A DNA stretch of 64,000 bases from Antedon bifida. Taxonomy: Eukaryota > Echinodermata > Crinoidea > Comatulida > Antedonidae. Within the stretch, counting starts at the first letter, position 1. Every line of letters begins with the position of its first letter. The stretch lies in contig OY727099.1 of NCBI GenBank assembly GCA_963402885.1, positions 17,007,001 to 17,071,000 on the forward strand, in the 5' to 3' direction. Positions 38,165-48,073 of the stretch are shown piece after piece. The notes under the pieces are model-generated. The model did no database searches, was not told the DNA's origin, and saw only the letters and a program-made list of their open reading frames with translations. Both the position numbers and the translations under genes were made by a program.

Positions 38165-39118
38165 ATGGTTGACGTTGATAACGAAGTAATTGTAAATGAG
38201 CCCGCCCATCCTCATCCCGTGCCCCATTTAAGACAAACGGATTTTCTGCCCAAAAGATACGATGGTTCCATCACCGATCACGATCAATGTAGTGCACACT
38301 ACTTATCATTCACCGACTACCTTGAAGCCCACACTTTAGAAAACCCTGCGAATAATGCCCAATTACTTAATGTCATAAGTATATTCAAACGTAGCCTTCA
38401 AGGCCAAGCTAGACTGTGGATAGAAGGAAAGCAGTTCGATTCCCTAGAATCCTTAAAAACCCAATTCATTAACAGGTTCAGTAAGAACAAATCAATCTAT
38501 GCTCACATAAGAGAATACGATACTATTACTTATAATACCGGCGACAACGCCGAAAAACACTTAACCAAAATCAAACAAGCCGCAGACAGAATTGGTTACG
38601 CTGACCAGCAGATCAAAAATAAATTTATTTCGACCCTTCCACCAAAATGCAGAGCAGCAGTTGCCATGTCCACCCCAATCGATGCCACTATTGATAATAT
38701 CGTAAATAGCGCACAAAACTACTTTGACCTTTCCGTCGATGATTCCACACGGGAAGTTTCATTCAACATCAAAAAGGAAACAGATAATAGTCTCGAATCG
38801 CTCCAACATGAGATTAATTCTCTTAAGTTAGATATGGCCACAACAAAACGATCTCTTAATGATGATACTCGACGCTCACGTTCCCCCACCCGAAATTATG
38901 TCCCAAGACGAAACCGAAGCCCAAGTCCCTACAAACCCCGATTCCAAACCCCAAGATATAATAATAGACAACCTCCCCCAACCTGTTATTACTGCGGGAA
39001 GTCAGGCCACATAGCAAGGCACTGCCGACAACAAAACCGCTCATACGGAAATTATCCCCCGCCATACCCATACCAACAGTCAAACAATTATTACCCTAGC
39101 CACCAGCAGGATTTTTAA
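38165..39118 (+). CDS. Gag polyprotein of gypsy element
   Basis: 317 residues from an ATG at 38165. The central part (about residues 40-190) has the alpha-helical character of a retrotransposon capsid. A basic, arginine/serine-rich stretch follows (about residues 235-270), then a single CCHC zinc knuckle, C-x2-C-x4-H-x4-C, at residues 274-287, and a proline/tyrosine/glutamine-rich tail. It would assemble the virus-like particle and bind the element RNA. The frame is intact. It ends in TAA (39116-39118) directly after a run of five T (39112-39116), where the protease frame (-1) is already open. This suggests expression of protease by -1 slippage. Confidence 0.93.
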   Translation: MVDVDNEVIVNEPAHPHPVPHLRQTDFLPKRYDGSITDHDQCSAHYLSFTDYLEAHTLENPANNAQLLNVISIFKRSLQGQARLWIEGKQFDSLESLKTQFINRFSKNKSIYAHIREYDTITYNTGDNAEKHLTKIKQAADRIGYADQQIKNKFISTLPPKCRAAVAMSTPIDATIDNIVNSAQNYFDLSVDDSTREVSFNIKKETDNSLESLQHEINSLKLDMATTKRSLNDDTRRSRSPTRNYVPRRNRSPSPYKPRFQTPRYNNRQPPPTCYYCGKSGHIARHCRQQNRSYGNYPPPYPYQQSNNYYPSHQQDF

Positions 39119-39546
39119 AAAGGGGACTAGATGCCGCCTATAATCTGGCCCCCCATACTAAAAACGACAATTTTAAGGCAAAATACTTAGGGAATTCAGA
39201 TAAGATTGACTTGTTACTTAACCACAGAAATTACGTTAAAGGAAATTTACTAGACGGTAGAAATGTCTTAACTCTATTTGACAGTGGTTCAACTAGAACT
39301 ATAATCTCACAATCGTACGTTAATTCCTCACGTTATTTATCGCGTCTAAAGCCAGTTAAAGTAAACACAACTAAATTTCGATTAGGTAACGGTGACTTCT
39401 TATATGCCAACCACTTAGTGCAATTCGAATTATTTATCCAAGGACACAAATTTAAAATTTCAGCATTAATCGTTAAAAATTTGACAGGTATTGACCTGAT
39501 ACTTGGAACCGAAACATTGTCTGAACTCGACGGTACTTTAAATTAA
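39112..39546 (+). CDS. Aspartic protease region of gypsy pro-pol (ends at in-frame TAA)
   Basis: The frame is -1 relative to gag, open from the gag terminus onward and without a convincing ATG, so it is probably reached by frameshifting at the T5 run. The retropepsin active-site motif LFDSGSTRTIIS is at about 39274-39309 (D-S-G with following S/T), and a downstream GIDLILGTE stretch matches the conserved ILG flap-partner region. The enzyme would cleave the gag-pol precursor. A TAA at 39544-39546, inside an A-rich run, stops this frame although the same frame stays open downstream. I take this as a nonsense mutation in this copy. Confidence 0.85.
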   Translation, partial: FLKRGLDAAYNLAPHTKNDNFKAKYLGNSDKIDLLLNHRNYVKGNLLDGRNVLTLFDSGSTRTIISQSYVNSSRYLSRLKPVKVNTTKFRLGNGDFLYANHLVQFELFIQGHKFKISALIVKNLTGIDLILGTETLSELDGTLN

Positions 39547-40179
39547 AAAAAAAATACTTTTCGCATTAGACCAAAGATTTTTAGCTTTCGTCCAGTACAC
39601 AAGATTTTTCTTAAACCCGGTGATACTAAAACAGTTAAATTAAAAGGAAGGGTTCCCGCCTTCGTACGCAATTCTGATGTTGTTCTACATGCAACTACCC
39701 ATATTTCAAAACTTTGTCCATCAGATATGTTAGTAAAATTACATAGAGGAGAAACCAACATTGATATCACTAACAACACAAACAGAAACGTATCTCTTAA
39801 TACACATCAACCTATCGCGAGCCTTCATTTAACCAACCTTGTAACAGTTACTAACGACCTACCAATTGATAGAATAAGGTTAACCAATGACAACGCAAAC
39901 AAGTACCCACATTTAGAACGTACAGACCCATTGCTATCTTTAACCGAGGAAGAAATAATCAGAAAACAAGTTGATTTAAAAGACAGCGTTTTAACACATA
40001 GAGAAAAAGAAGATCTATATAAAACATTACAACAAAACAGAAACGCATTCTCACTATATGGTGAACTATCTAGCTGGCCTAACTTCAAAGCTGACATACA
40101 CCTCTCTAATGATGAACCATTTTTTTTCGACCATACTTCGCGACAGACAAAGACAAACATGTTATTGAGGCCGAATTGA
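39547..40179 (+). pseudogene. Disconnected protease-RT linker segment of gypsy pol
   Basis: Same reading frame as the protease segment, open from the TAA at 39544 to a stop at 40177-40179. It carries the region between protease and RT that is typical of Ty3/gypsy pol. RT-like sequence continues in the -1 frame after a run of eight T (40120-40127), so the break lies at or near this homopolymer. With a nonsense codon upstream and a frameshift downstream, this piece cannot be joined to protease or RT without recoding. It could instead be a sequencing indel in the T run. Confidence 0.8.
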
Positions 40180-43100
40180 ACAAATTAGTCAAACTAGGAA
40201 TCTTAGCAGTAGGACACCAATCGTATACTTCCCCTGTCCTTCTTGTTTCAAAGAAAAATTCAAAAGATAAAAGAGTTGTCACAGACTTCCGCTATCTAAA
40301 TTCCAGGATAAAACGTATTAATCACCCATTCCCCTTATTAGCCGAAACTTTGAAAACAATAGGTAACGCTAATGCACAGATTCTTAGCGTTATTGATTTG
40401 AAATCAGCGTTTCACTGTGTACCATTAGCCGAACATGCCCAACAATATACAGGTATAGCTTCATATCATGGTGGAAAGCATTATTATTATAAGAGATTAG
40501 CACAAGGATTAAACGTTTCACCAGGTATATTTCAAGCAAAGATTGACGAAATCTTAAATGAAATCCCAAATTCTAGAGAATTCTGTATCGCCCATCATGA
40601 TGATATTATTTTATTTAGCCAAGACAAATTCGCTCATAAGCAGCACCTCGTTTCCGTTTTACAAGCCCTACAATCAAATGGTTTTAGAATTTGTCCAAAG
40701 AAATGTAAGTTATTTAAGAATAAAGTGCAATATATGGGACACACCATCCTGATTAATTCTTCAGGACACGCATGTATCACACCATTAGGCGACAGGTGTG
40801 CAGCTATCCGAAATTTGCCAGTCCCACGAACCCATAAAGAAACTAAACGATTTATTGGTGCAGTAAATTATGTATCCCATTTTTTCCCTCAAATACAATC
40901 AATTTTACGTCCGTTACATACACTCGCAAGTAAACGCCGAAAATTTGTTTGGTCTACTGAACACCAGAAAGCATTTGACGAAATTAAACAATTAATGGTT
41001 AAACCACCTACTCTTCAAATGCCTAGAAAAGAAGGTAGATTTACGCTATATAGCGACACTTCAAGAACCGCAACAGGTTCATATTTAACACAAACAGTAA
41101 ACGGCAAAGAACACATAATAGGTTATTATTCCAAAATCTTACCACAAGCCTGTCAACGATATAGCGTCACAGAATTAGAGTTATTCGGACTTTACATTAA
41201 TGTTTCAGCATTTCGACACTTACTAAAGGGTTGCGAATTTGATGCATTCGTAGACCACTCAGCAATTGTACAAATTTGGAATTCAAAAGATCAGCCATGT
41301 ACACCCCGTTTACAGAAACTAATATTACGATTGTCCGGATACATTTTCCAAATTGGTTATAAGAAAGGAACTGAATTAGTTTTAGCAGATTTTCTCTCCC
41401 GTGCCCCTCGTGACGACGATTCCGAAATTGATCAAGTTGTACCCATTGCATTTAATATTACAGAGACTGAATCTCTTAACCCGATTACAAACACATCTAC
41501 TAGTAGCAGACCAGTAACAAGGTCTTACGCTAAGAAAATGGGAATAAATATACCTGACCTACATAAATCCAAACCAGTACAAACGCCTGTCATTAATCAA
41601 AATCCAGTGACAACAAACACGCGACCTACACCTCAACCTACCGCTACACCACAGATAATCACGAGACAACAAACAAACGCACGTCGATCACCACCTATCG
41701 TAACGCCACCCCCAATACGTAATGTAAACATTCGACAACCTCCAGAGGAAAGACTAGTAGACAAAAATAAGCAAAGCCAAGATACTACACATCGAAATGT
41801 ACCAGTTGAATTGTATACATCGCCCAAACCACTAGTACCCAACATAACTGAATTTAAATCAGCACACATCCCAAAACAACAAGACTTAGATAGATTAATG
41901 GATGTTATTCAAAGAAAGATAATTAGAGATTATAACCTCCCAGTAGATGTTAAACAATTACGTGTTGAACAAGAAACTTCACCATTTTTTAAGCCAGTTT
42001 ACGATTATTTAGCTCATGATATCCTTCCAGCTGATAAGAAAGCAGCTCGTGCAGTTCAGAATAAGTCAGAGCAGTACATATTGTGCAACGGTTTACTATT
42101 CCGTTTATTTTTCCAAGATAAAGGTGGAGAATTTGTATTGCATTTAGCTGTTCCTGAAAACTTAGCCGAGACTATTATTTCTCAGTATCACGACAATTTG
42201 TTAAGTAGCCACCAAGGTACGATGCGTACTTACCTCACTATTAGGAAATTATTTTACATGCCCCTTATGTTCGAGAAAGTCAACAATTATACTCAAGCGT
42301 GTCTTAGATGTCAACAATTTCGTCCCAAAACCGATAAATTACGTCCTTTACACGATCGAGTACCAGCAACTTACCGTCCCTTTCATACACTCAGTCTAGA
42401 TTTCAAGAGTATGCCAACATCACCTTCAGGTTTTAAACATATTATGGTAGTATGTGATGAAATTACTAGATTTTTGATTTGTGTACCTTTGAAATCCATT
42501 GATGCCGAAACAATTTGTGAAGCACTAATTCAAAAGGTAATCAGTATTTTTGGACCCCCATCTCGTCTTATTTCAGATGCAGCCACCTCCCTTACAGGAA
42601 AATTATTAACACTCTTATGTAACACCCTTAACATTGATAGGAAAATCATCAGCGTCCATAATCACGGTAGTTTACAAGTTGAACGTCATATCCGCACTGT
42701 ATCGGACCTGTTAAAGGTCAACCTTAACCAATTCGGAACAGATTGGGTTAGATTTGTATCAACAACATGTTATGCTTATAACTCGTTTTCATCCCCACAT
42801 CTAGGTAACCACTCCCCTTACGAATTAGTTTTTGGCCGCCAACCTCCAAGTTTGACCTCATTAGCATTTAACCCCGTTTCAGGATTGTCTCATTCCTATG
42901 AAGAATACTTTGAACACCTCAAGAAGAAATTTCAAAACATTTCACAGACAATGCTACAATTACAGCGAACACAACAAAACGTCCAAAACTCGAAAATTTC
43001 CCAACGCTTAGAGAAAAGTCCAATTTACTCGGTAGGACAACTCGTATATCTATACAAGCCAACATCATCCTCACTAACGGCAAATTCAAAGAAAATCGCC

Positions 43101-43808
43101 GCAGAATGGGTCGGACCATTAGTAATTCATGAAGTACTAGACAGAACACACTACATCCTAGCAACGATTAAAGGAGAAATACTTCGCGACGTATTCAATT
43201 ATAACAGACTGAAACCTTGTTTTATGAGAACGCCTAAAGAACGCAAAAATTTTACACATCTCCAAAAACTTAAGCAATTGTTGAATGAACCCACTGATAA
43301 TAACGAGAAAGTTCAGAATACCATTAATGTAGTAAATGACGAAACCAATTTTGAATTTGTCGACGAACATGATAGGACACCCACCCAATTGCAATCAGAT
43401 ACCTTTACACACCCAACTAAAGTAGAACCCATTAACTTGCAACCTTACATTAACTGTGTAGAGAATAACATGGGATTAGCAGCCCCATTCCAAATGAAAG
43501 AAGAACAAATTAAGGAACAAACTAATTTAATTATGACAGCACCTAATGATTCAAATATGACATTAAACCGAGGTAGATTTAAAGCAGGACATTTCCAAGT
43601 TTTAGTTTCGTATTCTAAACCGACTTCAGCCAAATGTAACACCGATAAAACAAAACACGAATCCAATGTTCGAAAATTTTGGTGGAATATCGACAGATAT
43701 AACGATACAGATAAATTGATTAAAGAGATTATTAATGATAAACAGATACCGATAAGTGGATCACCAAAACGATTCATAAAACGTTTGTATAATGCAACAA
43801 GTTACTGA
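40176..43808 (+). CDS. Reverse transcriptase-RNase H-integrase of gypsy pol (5'-truncated frame)
   Basis: About 1210 codons, starting with a non-ATG codon only because the frame opens here; the true frame enters from the T run at 40120-40127. RT: VTDFRYLNSRI, SVIDLKSAFH with the first catalytic Asp (residue 74), LAQGLNVSPGIFQ, and HHDDIILFS at residues 140-148 where the family normally has Y-x-D-D. RNase H: FTLYSDTSRTATGS, the TELELFG region, and DH near DHSAIVQIW. Integrase: zinc module with H...H and CLRCQQ, then DDE positions in HTLSLDFKSM, RLISDAATS and LQVERHI, followed by a GPY/F-like module with EWVGPLVI. It would copy element RNA into DNA and insert it. The C-terminal ~200 residues are unassigned. 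Confidence 0.93.
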   Translation: MNKLVKLGILAVGHQSYTSPVLLVSKKNSKDKRVVTDFRYLNSRIKRINHPFPLLAETLKTIGNANAQILSVIDLKSAFHCVPLAEHAQQYTGIASYHGGKHYYYKRLAQGLNVSPGIFQAKIDEILNEIPNSREFCIAHHDDIILFSQDKFAHKQHLVSVLQALQSNGFRICPKKCKLFKNKVQYMGHTILINSSGHACITPLGDRCAAIRNLPVPRTHKETKRFIGAVNYVSHFFPQIQSILRPLHTLASKRRKFVWSTEHQKAFDEIKQLMVKPPTLQMPRKEGRFTLYSDTSRTATGSYLTQTVNGKEHIIGYYSKILPQACQRYSVTELELFGLYINVSAFRHLLKGCEFDAFVDHSAIVQIWNSKDQPCTPRLQKLILRLSGYIFQIGYKKGTELVLADFLSRAPRDDDSEIDQVVPIAFNITETESLNPITNTSTSSRPVTRSYAKKMGINIPDLHKSKPVQTPVINQNPVTTNTRPTPQPTATPQIITRQQTNARRSPPIVTPPPIRNVNIRQPPEERLVDKNKQSQDTTHRNVPVELYTSPKPLVPNITEFKSAHIPKQQDLDRLMDVIQRKIIRDYNLPVDVKQLRVEQETSPFFKPVYDYLAHDILPADKKAARAVQNKSEQYILCNGLLFRLFFQDKGGEFVLHLAVPENLAETIISQYHDNLLSSHQGTMRTYLTIRKLFYMPLMFEKVNNYTQACLRCQQFRPKTDKLRPLHDRVPATYRPFHTLSLDFKSMPTSPSGFKHIMVVCDEITRFLICVPLKSIDAETICEALIQKVISIFGPPSRLISDAATSLTGKLLTLLCNTLNIDRKIISVHNHGSLQVERHIRTVSDLLKVNLNQFGTDWVRFVSTTCYAYNSFSSPHLGNHSPYELVFGRQPPSLTSLAFNPVSGLSHSYEEYFEHLKKKFQNISQTMLQLQRTQQNVQNSKISQRLEKSPIYSVGQLVYLYKPTSSSLTANSKKIAAEWVGPLVIHEVLDRTHYILATIKGEILRDVFNYNRLKPCFMRTPKERKNFTHLQKLKQLLNEPTDNNEKVQNTINVVNDETNFEFVDEHDRTPTQLQSDTFTHPTKVEPINLQPYINCVENNMGLAAPFQMKEEQIKEQTNLIMTAPNDSNMTLNRGRFKAGHFQVLVSYSKPTSAKCNTDKTKHESNVRKFWWNIDRYNDTDKLIKEIINDKQIPISGSPKRFIKRLYNATSY

Positions 43809-44753
43809 TTTAATTTTTTGCAAGAATTTTTTTTAATTACGACATTTGCTAAATTAATGATAGCATAGTCTACGTATTTGATTTGATTTGTTTAATAACG
43901 ATGTGATTTCAGTTAAAAGGAGAATTGAAATTATGATTAAGTATTGATTTTGTAACGAGTTTGATAATGATTAATTTTGAATTTTGATGATCGATATATT
44001 GAGATATTGAAAAGAACGACAATCATTTTGTAACAAATATTTTGTTTAACCTTTGAGTCGTTAATCTCAAGCATTAATTAATTAATTTATATACAAGAAC
44101 AGGAGATTTTCTTAGTACTTTTAATTGTATTTTTTGACATTGAGTACAAAAGTCGAATTTGTCGACCGATTGAAATCGTAATTACCTGTGAATATAAATG
44201 CTTAAATCGATAAAGTTGTGATGATAACGATATATTGTGGATAAGTTTGTGTCAACGGGACACACATTTGTTTATTTTAAAGTTTTAAGTGATTAAGTTT
44301 GATAATTTGAGTCAATTATTGATTTTAGGCTAATCAGCCACAGTTTTCAGTTTTATGTTTTAATTTGATTGATATATGTTTAAAGGCCAATAGAACGCGA
44401 TAAGTCGTCGCGCTATTCATTGTACATATTATTTTTTAAGTTTTGTATCTTTTTTTAATTTGACCAATTGACGTTTGATTAACGCTCGAGGGAGGAGTAG
44501 AGCCAATTACGAGCTATATATTATAAACAACCGGACGGGCAGACTTTAAATAAGTCGCACGAGCGTATCAACTATACAGTATTTACTGTCGGATTATAAC
44601 GTTAACATAATTTTGTGAGATTATTATAATAGTTGAACTTGAAATTTTATTGTTTGAGTTTGATATCGTTTATTTAGTTTGATTTTGTTTATTTTAAATA
44701 CATTTTAATTTTTATTTATCGTAAATTTAGTCAATTCCAAATTGCCCCCAAAA
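43809..44753 (+). other. Non-coding spacer between pol and third ORF of gypsy element
   Basis: About 945 bp, AT-rich, with no open frame of note. The 3' part contains pyrimidine/AG combinations, for example ending ACTATACAG near 44579, that could be a splice acceptor for a subgenomic mRNA of the third ORF; this is inference only. No env-like frame or other recognisable feature is seen. Confidence 0.6.
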
Positions 44754-45635
44754 ATGGTATCCGAAAAGCTTGATGTTACAAAGTTATGCATAAAACACAA
44801 AATTTCAATGACGCCCCTGTCCACAGAATGTGCCCTTATAAAGAAGATAATCCTTTACCAAAGCGAACAAAACGTAATTCTCCATATTACCAAAATGATG
44901 CCTTTTACTTTAGATTCCTTGAAAAGAGTTTTATTATTCCTTTGCGACATCCGTCCAGCAGACCAACTGACAAACCTCAAATTAAATACCCTTTTACACA
45001 TTGGCAGTTATTTATGTTGTTTCGACAAAATGTCCTCCCCCATTATAGACTACATTTGGAAACATAAGAGTACACCAGCCCTACTTGACTTTTCCGCAAT
45101 CGAACTTTCCATTAATTTAAACGGCATCGCCACTTGTATACCAAACACACATGAATTTCACAGACAACATATTTATTCTATGACCCTCCTGCTCTTAGCA
45201 ATTACAAAAGATATCAAAGCCCCACAGTGTAAAGCATTTTTTTCAAGAGTCCGACAACAAACAGGCATCATACCCCAAGACGAATTAAAACCTAGCGAAC
45301 ACTCACCATTTGGATATGTTGTAACTAAATATAAGAAAAAACTATATTCGCACATCCGTAACATGCAGTACCTGGAAAATAAATACAAAGATACCCCCTG
45401 CCAAATTTGTAAATGTAACCCCGAAATTAAAAACTTTCATACTGATTGTACAATCAACAAATGCTGCGGCACACTTTTTCACCAAAATTGCCAACAAATA
45501 TCCTTCAACAAGGGATATCAATGCTTGAATTGCGGTATGGTATATTTCAATGAGATCCCTTACACCACTTCCTACATGTTGGACATACCGTGGAGTGAAT
45601 CCCGTTTTTATCGATTATATAAACCCAACGATTGA
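44754..45635 (+). CDS. Third ORF of gypsy element, zinc-finger C-terminus, function unknown
   Basis: 293 residues from the ATG at 44754; the frame is open 12 bases further 5' but without ATG. I do not recognise a family. There is no signal peptide or strong transmembrane pair, so it is not an obvious envelope protein. Residues 1-200 are helical and Leu/Ile-rich. The C-terminal ~90 residues hold a Cys/His cluster of PHD/RING/treble-clef type: CQICKC, then CTINKCC, LFHQNC and CLNC. It occupies the position where errantivirus-like elements keep env or accessory genes. The frame is intact even though pol is broken. It may encode a nucleic-acid- or chromatin-binding accessory protein. Confidence 0.75.
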   Translation: MVSEKLDVTKLCIKHKISMTPLSTECALIKKIILYQSEQNVILHITKMMPFTLDSLKRVLLFLCDIRPADQLTNLKLNTLLHIGSYLCCFDKMSSPIIDYIWKHKSTPALLDFSAIELSINLNGIATCIPNTHEFHRQHIYSMTLLLLAITKDIKAPQCKAFFSRVRQQTGIIPQDELKPSEHSPFGYVVTKYKKKLYSHIRNMQYLENKYKDTPCQICKCNPEIKNFHTDCTINKCCGTLFHQNCQQISFNKGYQCLNCGMVYFNEIPYTTSYMLDIPWSESRFYRLYKPND

Positions 45636-46091
45636 TTTCAAGTTATCCTTTATAAAAGTTTTTTTTCAATTTCAAATATTTAACAAGAGTTGCCTTCTTG
45701 ACCGATGTTCTTTAGGGAAACCCAACCGTTGTGATGTCTTTATTTCGGTAATCCGAGTGTAGCATGCCTCCAAAGCAACGGACCCACAATTATGTCGATC
45801 TTGAAGAAAACTTTTGTTCTTCATACATTTTTTTTTCCAAATTTTTATATAAATTCCGGAAATTTTATACAAAATTCAGTTTTAATTTCATTTTTTTTAA
45901 GAGAGAGAAGAGAGAGAGAGTGAAAGTGATAAGGTTACACTTCAGAGTCAATGGTTTTGGCTAACTCAATTTTTGCTTATATGTATAATCATGTTTTTTT
46001 TCTTTTATATAACTTTAATTTTGCATGCCACTATTATAACCATTTTTATATTTTAAATAGATTAAAAAAAAAAAAAAGGGAAACAGAGGGA
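45636..46091 (+). other. gypsy 3' untranslated region with polypurine tract
   Basis: AT-rich sequence follows ORF3. A GAGAGAAGAGAGAGAGAG purine stretch lies near 45902-45919. The polypurine tract (A13, then GGGAAACAGAGGGA) lies at about 46065-46091 and abuts the TG of the 3' LTR, as required for plus-strand priming. Short frames here are not convincing genes. Confidence 0.8.
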
Positions 46092-46659
46092 TGTAATGTA
46101 ATGATATACTTTTATAATTTCTATCAACCTTTGTATTTGTATTTGAGTTCACAAATTTGACCCAGAAAGTCCAGAGGAGAGTTTGTCCAGATGTTTTTTA
46201 ATGACCATTAGTTTATAATAGAATCCCTAAAGAAAACACTTAGTTTAACATTTGACCTATCCCATCGTTAAACCAGGAGAGATTGACACTATTTAAGTAC
46301 AGATTTGACAGTGTCATCCATCATTGAAATACCTTATTATACCGTTAATCACTCCCATTTAAACACCCCTGGACCAACTTAGAACCAATCGTTACCCTCA
46401 CAGATTACGTAGTGACATATGTAAATGAACCGAAGCCGATATACTCCCAAGTTTCAGAAGAGCCCAGACACACCTTACAGCCACTTTACAGAGCGCACAC
46501 CTTACAGCCAGCATCACTAATCCTCTGTTCCTTAGTCAGTTAGTTAGCTGCATCATTATTATTGTATCAAGTATATTCTGAATAAATAATATATGTTACG
46601 ACAGCAAAGCGAGTAAAGAGTCTTCCTTACAAAGTACCTCATAACAACATTGTATTACA
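46092..46659 (+). repeat. 3' LTR of gypsy element
   Basis: 568 bp, the same length as the 5' LTR, with AATAAA at 46581-46586. It is followed by the CTAT target duplication and the continuing satellite monomer (CTATTTTGTGCACTTTG). Confidence 0.95.
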
Positions 46660-46909
46660 CTATTTTGTGCACTTTGATGTTTTGTGTGAAAAGTTTCATC
46701 GAAATGCACAAAATGGTCTAAAACGTCTCCAAATACGATATTAAGCTATTGTATGCACTTTGTTGTTTTTGTGTGAAAAGTTTCATCGAAATGCTTAAAA
46801 TGGTTTAAAACGTCTCCAAATCCGTTTTGAAGCTATTCTAAGCACATTCGTGTTTTTATGTTAACAAGTTTTTTCGAAATGCACAAAATGGTCTAAAACG
46901 TTTCCAAAT
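46660..46909. repeat. Satellite 1 fragment between the two transposons
   Basis: About 250 bp of satellite. It matches 53021-53260 including the rare variant ATGCTTAAAATGG, so the two stretches are copies of one higher-order unit. It begins with the gypsy target duplicate CTAT and ends with AAAT (46906-46909), the target site of the next transposon. Confidence 0.93.
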
Positions 46910-46957
46910 CACGGTATCTCCGTAATGGACAAAAAGCTGATTATTAGAGAGGGCGCG
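46910..46957 (+). repeat. Left terminal inverted repeat, RSS-like with 12-bp spacer
   Basis: Heptamer-like CACGGTA (46910-46916), 12-bp spacer, nonamer-like ACAAAAAGC (46929-46937), then AGAGGGCGCG ending at 46957. The V(D)J consensus is CACAGTG and ACAAAAACC with 12- or 23-bp spacers; the match is 5 of 7 and 8 of 9. The repeat lies downstream of the transposase gene. Just inside it, GAGGGCGC...GCGCCCTC forms an 8-bp stem. Confidence 0.88.
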
Positions 46958-48073
46958 CTATGTATAGAGTGCGCCCTCTACATTTAAAGGGTCAAAACAC
47001 GCTTGATTGGCGTTGGGCTGTAACCGTACTTTAAATGACCAATGATGTGCCTTAGATAAATAAAATCAACTGAATATTCATGAGAAACGTTATGAGGTAA
47101 TCACTGAACCGCCCAAAAAAATAATTTGCCGAATCTGTTCACGATGTATGGAAGTAAACGAAGAATGAAAATCAGTCTTTATTTTTTCTGTTATTTTCAC
47201 CAAAATTTTGATGATTTTTGTTATTTCGGCAGGTAATGTAATAAAGGCGTTATTTATATACACATTCTATTTCTAGAATGTTTAACTATTATCAAACAAG
47301 TATATAAAAAATTAGGGTTCCGTATCGGTTAGTATTTTTGCAATACGAGTTTGAACATGTGGGTGAAATACACGTGTTGAAGTTGAACTCGCATGGCGTA
47401 GGACGTGTTGGTAGCATAGAGTACAGTAGGGGTATCTTAATTGGTGGGACTATTACCGCTAGTAAACACAATTGAAATGAATAAGAAATGGTTGTTCGTA
47501 ATTCAACATTTTATTAGACCTAGGCCTGTTAGAACTTAGTGTCTAGTAGTAGGCCTAGGCTAGCCGGCTAGCCTACTAAATAGTAAAAATAGGCCTAGCT
47601 AGGCCAAGCTAGAGAGATAGTAGCCTCCTCTCTCTGGCTTAAATATACAGGATCAGGATATACAAATATTGAATACAGGTTAGGTATACTTCTACTTAGT
47701 CAAATGATGACTCAATATAATCAATACTAATGTTAAATATAGCCTAGGCCTACTGAGTTTTAGGCATAGGCTAGTAATAATAGTATATAAACAAAATAAT
47801 GAGCAAAATAATGTGGATACATTAGCTGATTGAATTACCAACAATAAAAACAACATATGTCGTTTTTTTTTAGACTGGTTGATATTTCTATTTACAATGA
47901 CAATTTTATACATAGTTAAGTTGTAGTTGTATATGGTAATGCGCAATGATTCCATTTTTTTAACTATAATCAACTTGATATCTGGCGTAGGAAAGATTTT
48001 TGTTTCATCATATCATATGCAATGAATTAAATTTTACAACATAGAAAATTAACCGTTGTCAAGTTAATATGCA
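46958..48073 (-). other. 3' flank of RAG1-like gene inside transposon
   Basis: AT-rich, with a CTAG-rich patch at about 47518-47625 made of TAGGCCTAG and GCTAGCCGGCTAGC palindromes and direct repeats. A possible polyadenylation hexamer on the minus strand lies at 47510-47515. The only longer frame (minus, 47692-47973) has no recognisable motif and is probably chance. No RAG2-like kelch repeats or PHD finger are visible in any frame. Confidence 0.6.

Larger units (their letters stand above)
36825..46659 (+). mobile_element. Ty3/gypsy-type LTR retrotransposon, 9835 bp, recent insertion
   Basis: Two 568-bp direct LTRs (36825-37392 and 46092-46659) start TGTAAT and end ATTACA. A 4-bp target duplication CTAT (36821-36824 and 46660-46663) flanks the element, and the satellite monomer reads through normally when the insert is ignored. 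Internal order is: leader with TGG primer-binding start, gag with a CCHC knuckle, protease, reverse transcriptase, RNase H, integrase, a long spacer, an extra ORF and a polypurine tract. The RT-RNase H-integrase order identifies Ty3/gypsy (Metaviridae-type) rather than copia. The LTRs differ at 4 sites of 568, so insertion is recent, but pro-pol carries an in-frame stop and a frameshift. Confidence 0.95.

Noticed and set aside
39543-43777. Minus-strand and alternative-frame ORFs overlapping gypsy gag-pol
   Set aside because: Shadows of the strongly coding plus strand; no recognisable domains.
44754-45635. Envelope gene in the gypsy element
   Set aside because: No signal peptide, furin-like site or C-terminal membrane anchor; the C-terminus is a zinc cluster.
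46910-48073. RAG2-like gene beside the RAG1-like gene
   Set aside because: No kelch-type glycine/tryptophan repeats or PHD finger in any frame; only short AT-rich frames.
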